A DNA stretch of 64,000 nt from Portibacter lacus (GTDB taxonomy: Bacteria; Bacteroidota; Bacteroidia; Chitinophagales; Saprospiraceae), in the NCBI RefSeq assembly GCF_021533215.1, contig NZ_JAJNKA010000012.1:1-64000 (forward strand). The letters run 5' to 3'. The notes beneath the pieces are model-generated. The model did no database searches. It worked only from the letters and a program-made list of their open reading frames with translations, and was not told the DNA's origin. Each line of letters opens with the position of its first letter. The first letter of the stretch is position 1. This document shows positions 53,078 through 61,172 of the stretch, piece after piece. A program made the translations under genes and the position numbers.

Positions 53078-54932
53078 TTGTAATTCGTTTCAAGGTCAAT
53101 GTAACCTTCGTTCCAGGTGTTAAATCTTCTATTGCTAAGCTCGCATTAAGATCGTAAATCTTATTCAATAAATCTATTCTATTAGAACTGATCTCCATTC
53201 CATGAGATTTCCGATCAAGATCCTGTTTCGATTTAGATTGTAGGGAATGAACTCTTCCGATGCCGTCATCTGCAATTTCAATATGCAACTGTTCATTTTT
53301 TTCAAAGATCTTGATGCTTAAATTGCCAGATGTTTTTTTAGGAAAAAGACCATGCTTAATCGCATTTTCTACATAGGGCTGGATCAGCATGGATGGAATA
53401 AGAAGATGACTTATCCGTACTTCTTTGTCAATGTTTAGATCAAATTTGAATTTAGATTTAAATCGGAGATTTTCTAGTTCTATATAAAGTTGAAGGGCTT
53501 CTATTTCTTGAGAGAGGCTGACAAATTGTTCCTTAGAATTATTTAAAATGTTTCGCATCAGTTGGGAAAATCGGGTCAAGTACCTCGAGGCTTCTTGAGG
53601 GTTTTCCTTCATGATGTAATTGTTGATCGAGCTTAGGCTGTTAAACAAAAAGTGGGGATTCATCTGCGATCTTAAGGCATCTAGTTCTTTCACTAAAAGC
53701 TGGTTTTCTAAGGCTACATTTTTCTCTTTGATTTTGAGATCCATGATTTCTTTTTGCTTGAGTTCTAAATACTGCTTTTCTTGCTTTCTGATTTTGTATC
53801 CGATCCCTAGCGCGAAACAGACCGTTTCTATCAATATTGCCACCTGCGTATAGTTAAATGGATACCAACCATTCTCTGGAATGGCATAAATATTCCAATT
53901 ATATCCACCTATAAGGTTAAGGGAAGTATATAACTCAATGAATGAACCAAGCAATAAGACAATCGATCCTACCAGGATATAATAACGTATCGGATTATTA
54001 GAATTTCGAAAAATTCCGATCACAATTGCGCTTCCTAGTGCAGCTATAAGTAACCATAAGATCGATAGATAATTTTGGACAAATAAGAAATCTCTCGATA
54101 GCCTCATCGTAAATAGAAATATCAAAGAGAAAACAACGGCAGCAATAGCAGTACCATTGACGAATGGGATCATCTTCGGTTTCGTCGTTTTTAATTCTAG
54201 AAATACTTTAATGAAGAGGGTGAAAAATGCATAGATAAACATTTGCAAAAATTCATTAACGTAGTGGTAGTAAATTGGATTTTTCGGAAAGATCACAAAG
54301 ACTTTCAGGAAGGCATCTGCCTGAACCGTATTGTGAATAAGAATAGCCGCTAAGTAAAAGGCGTAGAATTTAAAATCAGGGTTCCCAGTTTGTATCGTTA
54401 ATCCGATGGTGTACAATAGAAATATACAGATGGCTCCCAAGAAGAACACCGTAAAGAGAAGACCTTTTTTAGATTTAGAAATGATTTCGGTAAAGCTGCT
54501 TTCTATTTTTTGGGTAGAAAGCAATGCAGGGTAAATTCCGAAACCAATTTTGGTAAGATTATAAGCTTTTAAGCTGATCGGATTATTCAGCAACAGATTC
54601 GTAGGAATAGTAAAGTGCCGATTGTCCCACTTTTGCGTTAGTTTTCGAATGTTTTGATATTTTCCAGTATAAAAGTTTTGATTTCCTATGGTCAAAATTT
54701 GAACTTCTGCATCGGAAAGGAAGAGCGTCTGAAATGCTTGGCTGCTATCTAACTCACGTATTGAAAAAGTAAGATTAGCGGTGTCGTTAGCTTCATATTG
54801 AATCCCTTCAGTTGCCGGAATAGTATTAAAGTATTCGTTATTTGGATCGAAATGCTGAATAATGATTTGCTGCGAATTGGCAGCAAAAGCAAGAAACAAG
54901 AGGATGAGGAAAAGTCCTTTTTTTAAATGCAA
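53046..54932 (-). CDS. 7TM sensor LytS-type histidine kinase (HK2)
   Basis: 628 residues. Signal peptide, periplasmic beta-sandwich of 7TMR-DISM type (about 22-155), seven membrane helices (about 157-380), a coiled coil and a His_kinase domain with His427 in 'RSQMNPHFLFNSLSSINN', then the ATPase domain ('QPYVENAIKHGLFPKK', 'IADDGIGR'). It phosphorylates RR2, whose gene overlaps its end by 32 bp. The kinase part is closely similar to HK1, so this pair and HK1/RR1 share an ancestor. Confidence 0.92.
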   Translation of the reverse strand: MHLKKGLFLILLFLAFAANSQQIIIQHFDPNNEYFNTIPATEGIQYEANDTANLTFSIRELDSSQAFQTLFLSDAEVQILTIGNQNFYTGKYQNIRKLTQKWDNRHFTIPTNLLLNNPISLKAYNLTKIGFGIYPALLSTQKIESSFTEIISKSKKGLLFTVFFLGAICIFLLYTIGLTIQTGNPDFKFYAFYLAAILIHNTVQADAFLKVFVIFPKNPIYYHYVNEFLQMFIYAFFTLFIKVFLELKTTKPKMIPFVNGTAIAAVVFSLIFLFTMRLSRDFLFVQNYLSILWLLIAALGSAIVIGIFRNSNNPIRYYILVGSIVLLLGSFIELYTSLNLIGGYNWNIYAIPENGWYPFNYTQVAILIETVCFALGIGYKIRKQEKQYLELKQKEIMDLKIKEKNVALENQLLVKELDALRSQMNPHFLFNSLSSINNYIMKENPQEASRYLTRFSQLMRNILNNSKEQFVSLSQEIEALQLYIELENLRFKSKFKFDLNIDKEVRISHLLIPSMLIQPYVENAIKHGLFPKKTSGNLSIKIFEKNEQLHIEIADDGIGRVHSLQSKSKQDLDRKSHGMEISSNRIDLLNKIYDLNASLAIEDLTPGTKVTLTLKRITNEAEAYGSHH

Positions 54933-55121
54933 ATTGGATATTTTAGGTAACCTAATGTCAATATATTGCTTTTCTAGCTGTCATACTTGAAAAGGTAACG
55001 TATTTTGCTTCGGAGGAAGGAAGATTGCATGGAGATCCGTTTTTCGATTAATGTGCTTTTCAAACGTAGAGATTATATTAGAAAGATGGTAAATAGGATT
55101 TTTTTAAATAGATTTAGTGAA

Positions 55122-57227
55122 ATGAAAAGAAGTGTAATTTATTCAGTCGTTGCCATGTTTGTATTTTGGAGTCAAAGTGCAAGTGGTCAAAACATCATCG
55201 ATTATAAGGTTACGATTGCGAGAGACTCCTTTGGTGTTCCGCATATTTTTGGAGAAACGGATGAAGATGTTGCTTATGGAATGGCTTGGGTTCAATGCGA
55301 AGATCAGTTCAAAACCATGCAAGAAATTCTTGCTGCATGTCGAGGGGTATATGGTGAAATCAAGGGAAAAGATGGCGTAATCGCTGATATTGGTATCCAA
55401 TACATGGGTCTTAAGGATTTTGTAGATGAGAATTATGATAATGATGTAAAAGGAGACTTCAAGGGATATCTGGAAAGCTATGTTCAGGGAGTGAATGATT
55501 ATGCCGAAAAGCACCCAGAACGTGTTCTACTGAAAAAGCTATTTCCCATTTCTGGAAGGGAAGTGCTGGTAGGATATATGCTAGGGAATGTTGAAATTTC
55601 AGGAGCTGGAAATGATCTGAAAAGGATCCTGAACGGCAGAGTGAAAAGGAGTCGGACAGAAAAAAAGACCAAGGAAAAAGTGTCATCTGATGGCATCAAT
55701 AGTGATAAAGGTTCGAATGCATTCGCTTTTGCTCCCTCTAAGACCAAGGATGGAAGTACTTACCTAGCGATCAATTCCCATCAACCATTAGAAGGGTGGT
55801 ATTCTTGGTATGAAGCACATCTTCACAGCGAAGAAGGGCTCAATATTATTGGAGGTACATTTGCAGGTGGTGCATCGATATTTCTAGGAGCAAACGAACA
55901 TTTAGGTTGGGCACATACCGTTAATCATGCTGATTTTTCGGATGTTTATGAACTAACCGTGAATGAGGATGGAACAGCGTATCTCTATGATGGAGAATGG
56001 CTCCCATTGACAAAGAAAAAAGCAAAGGCTAAAGTGAAAGTGCTTGGTTTTATGAAAATTCCCATCAAGCGAGCTTACTACGAAAGTGTATATGGTCCCA
56101 CATTTAAGACGGATTCAGGATACTTCGCATGGCGGTTTATGGCTGGTCAGACACTAAAGATGGCTGAGCAATGGTGGAAAATGAACAAAGCGCAGAATCT
56201 AGAAGAGTTCCGGGAAGCGTTGGAGATAAGAGGGATCATAAGTACGAATATCGTTTATGCTGATCGGGAAGGAAACATTTATTATGTGAGTAATGGACGA
56301 ATACCAGAACGAGACCCTGCTTATGATTGGAATGGTGTGCTTCCAGGGAATACTTCTGAAACATTGACCGATAATAATTTAATCCCTTTTGATTCTCTAC
56401 CTCAAGTATTGAATCCGAAAAGTGGTTGGGTTTTTAATACCAACAATACGCCTTTTACCGCTTCAGCATCTGGCTTTTCACCTCGGGAGACGAAGTTAAA
56501 TGGGGTGATGAGCTACCAAGAATCTGGTAGAGAGAACAATAGAAGTGTGCGGTTTTTAGAATTAATGGAAGGAAGGGGGAAGTTGACTTACGAAGACTTT
56601 AAGCGGATAAAGTATGACGATCAGTATCCTAGTAACCTGAGAAAGGTTAGTGGTGTGGATGTCAATGTTTTGTTTCGAATGGATCCGAAATCTTATCCTG
56701 AAGTTGCTGATGCGCTTGAGATAATACAAAATTGGGATAGAAGAAGCAATGTTGAGAGTGAAGGTGCGACCATGTTTTTGGCAACAGCGTATGCGATGAA
56801 AGCGATAGGAGGCAGGCAACTCCAAAGAGAAGAAATGGCTTTAAAAGGCTTAATAGATGCGAAATCTAAGCTGCTGGAGAAATATGGTACGTTGAAAGTT
56901 GCGCTTGGTGATTTTCAGCGGCACATAAGAGGTGATGTAAATTTGCCAATGGCGGGTGCTCCAGATGTATTGGCTTCGATTTATAGTGTTGCTCAAGAGG
57001 ATGGGACTTATAAAGCAGTTGCTGGGGAGTCTTATATTGAATTGGTCCGATTCAGTAAGGAGGGCGTAGAAATCGAAAGCATTAATGCCTATGGGAACTC
57101 AGAAGTTGATGGAGATCCGAATTCAACAAACCAAATGGAATATTTTACGACACAGCGATTGAAAAAAATGACCTTTGACAAAGAAGAAATCCTAAGCAAA
57201 GCGGTCAAGGTTTATAATCTGAAATAG
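55122..57227 (+). CDS. Penicillin acylase (S45) family hydrolase
   Basis: 701 residues from the ATG at 55122 (MKRSVIYSVVAMFVFWSQSASGQ, signal peptide). S45 proteins are Ntn hydrolases that cut themselves into two chains at a Gly-Ser bond; here it is Gly197-Ser198 in 'DKGSNAFAF'. The first chain starts 'VTIARDSFGVPHIFGETDEDVAYGMAWVQCEDQF', typical of the family; the second has 'GWAHTVNHADFSDVYEL' and 'NTNNTPFTAS'. Members cleave amide bonds of penicillins, acyl-homoserine lactones or other N-acyl compounds; the substrate here is open. The frame extends to 55005, but those 39 residues look non-coding. Confidence 0.88.
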   Translation: MKRSVIYSVVAMFVFWSQSASGQNIIDYKVTIARDSFGVPHIFGETDEDVAYGMAWVQCEDQFKTMQEILAACRGVYGEIKGKDGVIADIGIQYMGLKDFVDENYDNDVKGDFKGYLESYVQGVNDYAEKHPERVLLKKLFPISGREVLVGYMLGNVEISGAGNDLKRILNGRVKRSRTEKKTKEKVSSDGINSDKGSNAFAFAPSKTKDGSTYLAINSHQPLEGWYSWYEAHLHSEEGLNIIGGTFAGGASIFLGANEHLGWAHTVNHADFSDVYELTVNEDGTAYLYDGEWLPLTKKKAKAKVKVLGFMKIPIKRAYYESVYGPTFKTDSGYFAWRFMAGQTLKMAEQWWKMNKAQNLEEFREALEIRGIISTNIVYADREGNIYYVSNGRIPERDPAYDWNGVLPGNTSETLTDNNLIPFDSLPQVLNPKSGWVFNTNNTPFTASASGFSPRETKLNGVMSYQESGRENNRSVRFLELMEGRGKLTYEDFKRIKYDDQYPSNLRKVSGVDVNVLFRMDPKSYPEVADALEIIQNWDRRSNVESEGATMFLATAYAMKAIGGRQLQREEMALKGLIDAKSKLLEKYGTLKVALGDFQRHIRGDVNLPMAGAPDVLASIYSVAQEDGTYKAVAGESYIELVRFSKEGVEIESINAYGNSEVDGDPNSTNQMEYFTTQRLKKMTFDKEEILSKAVKVYNLK

Positions 57228-57256
57228 CCTAGTTTTTCTAGTCCAAGATTTGGTGT

Positions 57257-57718
57257 CTAGATGGTAATTTTCTTAATTCGATCGAGTTCGCGTTTGTTAT
57301 CTCGTTCTTTGATTTGGTCACGTTTATCGAATGACTTTTTACCTTTTGCAAGGGCTATTTCGAGTTTAGCGAACCCGCGATCGTTAAAGTATAATTTATA
57401 TGGAACGATGGTATTTCCTTTCTCCTCAACCTTACGAAGCATCTTTTTAAGCTCGGACTTTTTCAGTAGCAACCTCCTAACTCTTCTGGTTTCGTGATTG
57501 TTAAGGTTCCCAAATTTATATTCACCGATATACATGCTGTGTACTTCAAGATTGCCATCTCGAAAGATACAATAAGCATCAGAGAGGTTAGCATTTCCTT
57601 CACGGAGTGCTTTGACCTCTGTCCCTACGAGTTTTAGTCCAGCTTCATAAGTGTCGATAAAGAAGAACTCGAAAGACGCCTTTTTATTTTTGATTACTAC
57701 TTTTTTCGGAAGTGCCAA
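57257..57718 (-). CDS. smpB: SsrA-binding protein SmpB
   Basis: 153 residues, usual length. SmpB carries tmRNA to stalled ribosomes for trans-translation. 'VIKNKKASFEFFFIDTYEAGLKLVGTEVKALREGNANLSDAY' and 'SMYIGEYKFGNLNNHETRRVRRLLLKKSELKKM' are the OB-fold core; 'GKKSFDKRDQIKERDNKRELDRI' is the basic C-terminal tail that enters the mRNA channel. It ends convergently 29 bp from the penicillin-acylase family gene. No tmRNA gene is in the window. Confidence 0.96.
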   Translation of the reverse strand: MALPKKVVIKNKKASFEFFFIDTYEAGLKLVGTEVKALREGNANLSDAYCIFRDGNLEVHSMYIGEYKFGNLNNHETRRVRRLLLKKSELKKMLRKVEEKGNTIVPYKLYFNDRGFAKLEIALAKGKKSFDKRDQIKERDNKRELDRIKKITI

Positions 57719-57835
57719 TATGCTTGTTAATTGTTTATGCTAATAAAAATGATTGTCTATTTCTTTAGTGTAAAGATAGTCGCCAGCCTTTATTTAAGAA
57801 ATATTTATATAAATTTAAGGATTAAACATCCATAA

Positions 57836-58645
57836 ATGTTCATAAAAGTTTTAATTGTTGTTGCAATCGTATACATAGGAATACTGCTGTTTTTCTATCT
57901 GTTCCAACATTATTTCTTTTTCAGGCCTGAGATACTACCTCAGAACTTTCAATATAAATACCCATTTCCTTTCGAAGAAGTTCATTATGAGATGGAAGAT
58001 GGTGGGGCAATTAATGGAATCCACTTTAAGATTCCGAATGCACTGGGCGTAGTTTTCTTTCTAAAGGGTAATTCGAAAAGTGTGAAAGGATGGGGGAAAT
58101 TTGCTAAGGATTATGTAGGAAAAGGCTATGACTTTTTTATGGTTGATTACCGTGGATTTGGGAAAAGTCATGGGCGCCGGAATGAGGCTATTCTTTATAG
58201 TGATGCTCAATTTTTGTACAAGAAATTATTGGAAGAGTATGAAGAAAAGAATGTGGTCATTCTTGGGAGGTCATTTGGGAGTGGAGTAGCGGCTCGGATT
58301 GCATCTTGGAACAATCCGAAGATGTTGATTCTAGATTCGCCATATTATAGTTTTAATTTCAATATGAAGCGGTGGGGATTCTGGATTCCTATTGACTTGT
58401 TATCGAGGTATAAGATTCCTACGAACCAATTTTTGAAAAATGTGAATTGTCCCATACATATCATCCATGGAGATAAAGACCGATTGATCAGTTATAAGCA
58501 AGGAAAGAAACTTTACGAAGAAAATCAGGATCGGGCAAAATTATATACAATCGAAGGCGGATCTCACAATGATCTTCCCGAGTTTCCAGAATTCCATGAA
58601 TACTTATATGATATCCTTGTAGAGCAAGTTATGGTAGAGGCATAA
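57836..58645 (+). CDS. Membrane-anchored alpha/beta hydrolase
   Basis: 269 residues. One N-terminal membrane helix (about 5-24) precedes an alpha/beta hydrolase fold of the ABHD13/BEM46-like type: 'FFLKGNSKSVKGWGKFAKDYVGKGYDFFMVDYRGFGKS', nucleophile Ser in 'LGRSFGSGVA', acid in 'IIHGDKDRLIS', His in 'GGSHNDLPEF'. The catalytic triad is complete. Such proteins are esterases or thioesterases of unknown substrate. It is single on the plus strand; directly after it starts a duplicated repeat region. Confidence 0.88.
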   Translation: MFIKVLIVVAIVYIGILLFFYLFQHYFFFRPEILPQNFQYKYPFPFEEVHYEMEDGGAINGIHFKIPNALGVVFFLKGNSKSVKGWGKFAKDYVGKGYDFFMVDYRGFGKSHGRRNEAILYSDAQFLYKKLLEEYEEKNVVILGRSFGSGVAARIASWNNPKMLILDSPYYSFNFNMKRWGFWIPIDLLSRYKIPTNQFLKNVNCPIHIIHGDKDRLISYKQGKKLYEENQDRAKLYTIEGGSHNDLPEFPEFHEYLYDILVEQVMVEA

Positions 58646-59123
58646 GGTGCATACTCTTGATGACAGCACAAATCTTGATAACAGCACATACTCTTGATGA
58701 CAGCACTCCAAGTGATGTCATCAATGTTTCTAAAGTTGTATTACCTATTTTTTTGGCTCAAGACCCCCTTTAATTTAAAACATCAATAAGATCAAGAATG
58801 AATAAAGCTAGAAGAATGGAGCTTATATCTTAAGGATATTGTTTTCGAGCTTAGAGGTCAAAAAATGTGTTCTTGTTGATAGCACAATCTCTTGATGACA
58901 GCATTTACTCTTGATGACAGCACTCCAAGTGATGTCATCAATGTTCTTAGAAAGTTAATGTTAAATTTTTTGGCTCAATAGTCCCTTCAGTCTGAAACGG
59001 TAATAAAGCCAAGAATGAATGCAACTAAATGTATGAGCTGATATCGCAAGACAAACTCTATTCGGGCTTAGTGGTCCAAAAATTAGTAAGAAAAAGAAGC
59101 TCCAGCGGAGCGACACCTAAATC
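58646..59123. repeat. Two degenerate ~217-bp tandem repeats with a conserved hairpin
   Basis: Two blocks (about 58652-58866 and 58868-59085) share several stretches at an offset of 217 bp. The best conserved part contains TTGATGACA (58694-58702 and 58911-58919) and TGTCATCAA (58716-58724 and 58933-58941), a perfect 9-bp stem with a 13-nt loop, after repeats of CTTGATGACAGCA. No gene is seen in this spacer between the hydrolase and the desaturase. Confidence 0.8.
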
Positions 59124-60182
59124 CTATCTTGCCATTCTCATTCTTTCCAGCTGATAATATTCTTTAAAAGAAAGCATTTTCTCTAATTCTTCATCCCAAA
59201 GCTTGCTTTTTAAAATCTTAAAAGTATCCTTGATTCTAACCACCGTTACGTATTCACTTAGGATCTTATGTTCCTTTAAAGCCTTAGGCAAGTTGTAATT
59301 CGGAATCGAAGCACTTAAGTGATGAATATGATGAATACCAATATTTCCTGTCAACCATTGAAGCGGCTTAGGTAATTTGTAGTAGGTACTTCCTCTTATC
59401 GCAGAAACTAAGAAATCCCAATTCTTCTTCCAATGCTTGTAAGAAAATTCATGTTGGTGTTGAATGTAGAAAAACCAGAAAGCGATTACAGCAAAAACAA
59501 AGATGAGCATGAATTGGATTAGGAAAAACTCTTTCCATCCGATTAACCAAGCAAGACCGATATAAACTGCAGCAATTAAAAAGTTGTTTTTAAAAAGCAT
59601 TTTAAGACTGACTCTTTTCACAGCTTTCCACTCCACACCTAGTCTATTAGAGATTGCGAAGTAGTAAATAGGAGAAATAACGAAAAGAACTAAAGGAGTT
59701 CTTAATAATCTATATTTAAACTTGCCCCATTTGGACATGCTTCTGAATTCATTTGTGGTTTTAAAAGGCACATCTCCGATGTCTCGTGTTTCCAATTGTC
59801 CAGAATGAGCGTGGTGAAAATTATGCACTTTTGCCCAATATTTAAATGGAAGTGAACTGAAAATACTGCACGTCCAACCCACAATTTCGTTCCAACGCTT
59901 CGAAGTTAGGAAAGATTGGTGCCCACAATCGTGTTGAATAATAAAAATTCTTACCAGAAAAAAACCATTAATAACGCCAAGGCCGAGCGTGATCCAGATG
60001 GACCAACTTAAACTATAGTACATTAAAACCCAAAGCGCAATAAATGGAATAAATGAAGTGATGATTTGCATCACAGCCTTAGTATTATCGGGGATCTTGT
60101 AGTTTTCGATAATCTCTTTCCAGTTTTTTAATCTGGATTTTATTTCGTCATCTATTTTGTTTGGGCTAGTTATTTTTTTCAT
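59124..60182 (-). CDS. Fatty acid desaturase
   Basis: 352 residues, a di-iron membrane desaturase. The three histidine boxes are present: 'HDCGHQSF', 'HNFHHAHSG' and 'HHIHHLSASIP'. Several membrane helices (about 48-90, 160-240) separate them. Such enzymes put a double bond in acyl chains of membrane lipids, adjusting fluidity, for example in the cold; position of the bond is not predictable here. There is no linked electron donor. It is divergent from the tRNA-Gln gene. Confidence 0.9.
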   Translation of the reverse strand: MKKITSPNKIDDEIKSRLKNWKEIIENYKIPDNTKAVMQIITSFIPFIALWVLMYYSLSWSIWITLGLGVINGFFLVRIFIIQHDCGHQSFLTSKRWNEIVGWTCSIFSSLPFKYWAKVHNFHHAHSGQLETRDIGDVPFKTTNEFRSMSKWGKFKYRLLRTPLVLFVISPIYYFAISNRLGVEWKAVKRVSLKMLFKNNFLIAAVYIGLAWLIGWKEFFLIQFMLIFVFAVIAFWFFYIQHQHEFSYKHWKKNWDFLVSAIRGSTYYKLPKPLQWLTGNIGIHHIHHLSASIPNYNLPKALKEHKILSEYVTVVRIKDTFKILKSKLWDEELEKMLSFKEYYQLERMRMAR

Positions 60183-60288
60183 AAAATGTATTCTTTCTAA
60201 TAAGGTAAAGGTAATTAAAACGAATATGTTCTACGAAGAGATATAAAAAAATTTGAATAAAGGAATACGAAAATTCAAAATAATGTTT

Positions 60289-60296
60289 TAAATTTG
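60289..60296 (+). promoter_or_regulatory. Candidate -7 element for tRNA-Gln
   Basis: TAAATTTG fits TAnnTTTG and ends 18 bp before the mature tRNA 5' end. The leader includes the palindrome CCGTTAACGG (60301-60310). No -33 TTTG at the usual spacing. Confidence 0.45.
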
Positions 60297-60314
60297 CACT
60301 CCGTTAACGGAAAA

Positions 60315-60385
60315 TGACCCATGGTGTAATGGTAACACTACGGTTTTTGGTACCGTCATTCAAGGTTCGAGTCCTTGTGGGTCAA
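60315..60385 (+). tRNA. tRNA-Gln(TTG)
   Basis: A full cloverleaf folds: acceptor TGACCCA with TGGGTCA, D arm GTG-TAATGGTAA-CAC, anticodon arm ACGGT-TTTTGGT-ACCGT with anticodon TTG, T arm CAAGG-TTCGAGT-CCTTG. CCA is not encoded. A strong terminator follows 9 bp later. The 3' end of this gene is duplicated downstream. Confidence 0.95.
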
Positions 60386-60429
60386 CAAATCAAGTCCTAT
60401 TGAATTTAGTTTCAGTAGGGCTTTTTTGT
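60374..60429. repeat. tRNA 3' end plus terminator, original copy
   Basis: 56 bp running from the T-arm (CTTGTGGGTCAACAA) through the terminator. It matches 60549-60604 at 55 of 56 positions; the first 15 bp recur again at 60720-60734. Confidence 0.9.
60394..60427 (+). terminator. Intrinsic terminator of tRNA-Gln
   Basis: An 11-bp stem (with two G-T pairs) from GTCCTATTGAA and TTCAGTAGGGC, a 6-nt loop and six T residues. The same terminator recurs at 60569-60602. Confidence 0.85.
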
Positions 60430-60452
60430 ATTTAATACTATTCAGTTGAAAA

Positions 60453-60563
60453 TCCCACTCGGACTCGAACGCCACCCATCCTGCTGATTTGCAGCAGGTT
60501 CTCTCCTTATTCCGCTTACAGCGAAATTGCTATGCAACACTCGTTCTGCTTGTGGGTCAACAA
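60453..60563. repeat. Structured unit 1 downstream of tRNA-Gln
   Basis: Starts with an inverted tRNA-like T-arm segment (CCCACTCGGACTCGAACGCC), then hairpin CCTGCTG-ATTTG-CAGCAGG (60480-60498), a 10-nt linker, hairpin ATTCCGCT-TAC-AGCGAAAT (60509-60527, one mismatch), and ends AACACTCGTTCTGC joined to CTTGTGGGTCAACAA. Unit 2 has the same plan. Transcription is not shown; it could be RNA or a DNA-level element. Confidence 0.7.
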
Positions 60564-60604
60564 AGCAAGTCCTATTGAATTTAGTTTCAGTAGGGCTTTT
60601 TTGT
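60549..60604. repeat. tRNA 3' end plus terminator, duplicate copy
   Basis: Copy of 60374-60429 with one substitution, lacking the tRNA 5' part. It follows directly on structured unit 1 and overlaps its last 15 bp. Confidence 0.9.
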
Positions 60605-60627
60605 TTTATGTGATAAAGAAATTAAAT

Positions 60628-60734
60628 TCCCACAAGGACTCGAACGCCTCCGCAGCCGCAAGATATACTTGCGGTTCCCTCGTTATTTTAACGCTGTTAA
60701 AATTAAAACACTCGTTCTGCTTGTGGGTCAACAA
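60628..60734. repeat. Structured unit 2 downstream of tRNA-Gln
   Basis: Starts CCCACAAGGACTCGAAC (exact reverse complement of the tRNA-Gln 3' part), continues ...GCC, then hairpin CCGCAAG-ATATA-CTTGCGG (60656-60674), a 10-nt linker, hairpin ATTTTAAC-GCT-GTTAAAAT (60685-60703), and ends AACACTCGTTCTGC plus CTTGTGGGTCAACAA. Stems differ from unit 1 but stay paired. Confidence 0.7.
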
Positions 60735-61172
60735 TAAAAAACAAAAGCTCTGCATTACACAGAGCTTCTAAAATCTTAAAACCTTTTTAACCAAATAAAA
60801 CTACAATATAGAGGCTGCCCTTAATAAAAATGACAGCCTCTACGTCATTGCTAAAATTAATGGAAGATCATATACGCTTGTAAAAAAAACTTCCTTAATT
60901 TTATTAAAAACTCATTTGTTAAAATGAGCTGGGAATATAAAAAGCCTAATTAAAAGCCTAATCTTAGAAATCAATTATAAAACATAATTACTTGCTATAT
61001 TTCTAATCATAGCACAAATATACGGGAGCTTATCCGCCTGGAATATCCCCCATATGGGCCATATTTTTAGTTGTAAGATTATTTCTAAATGATTCTAAGT
61101 AACTTGGTAGAGAAAGGAGGTTGCCTTGCCTAAGAAACAACCTCCATAAAATATAACCCCAATTTGCAATGT
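60735..61172. other. Gene-free spacer with several inverted repeats
   Basis: No gene is seen. Hairpins: AAGCTCTG/CAGAGCTT (60745-60767), TAGAGGCTG/CAGCCTCTA (60809-60842), CTCATTT/AAATGAG (about 60911-60928) and GGAGGTTG/CAACCTCC (61116-61145), the last suited as terminator for the minus-strand gene ending at 61173. CCCATATGGG (61049-61058) is a palindrome inside a wider AATAT...ATATT dyad. Confidence 0.55.

Noticed and set aside
55005-55121. N-terminal extension of the penicillin acylase family protein
   Set aside because: The 39 residues lack signal or domain character and the ATG at 55122 begins a clear signal peptide.
58694-58724. Hairpin as terminator of the alpha/beta hydrolase gene
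   Set aside because: No T-run follows and the hairpin recurs 217 bp later as part of a repeat.
60453-60734. Extra tRNA genes downstream of tRNA-Gln
   Set aside because: Only T-arm/acceptor fragments are present; no D arm or seven-base anticodon loop can be formed in either unit.
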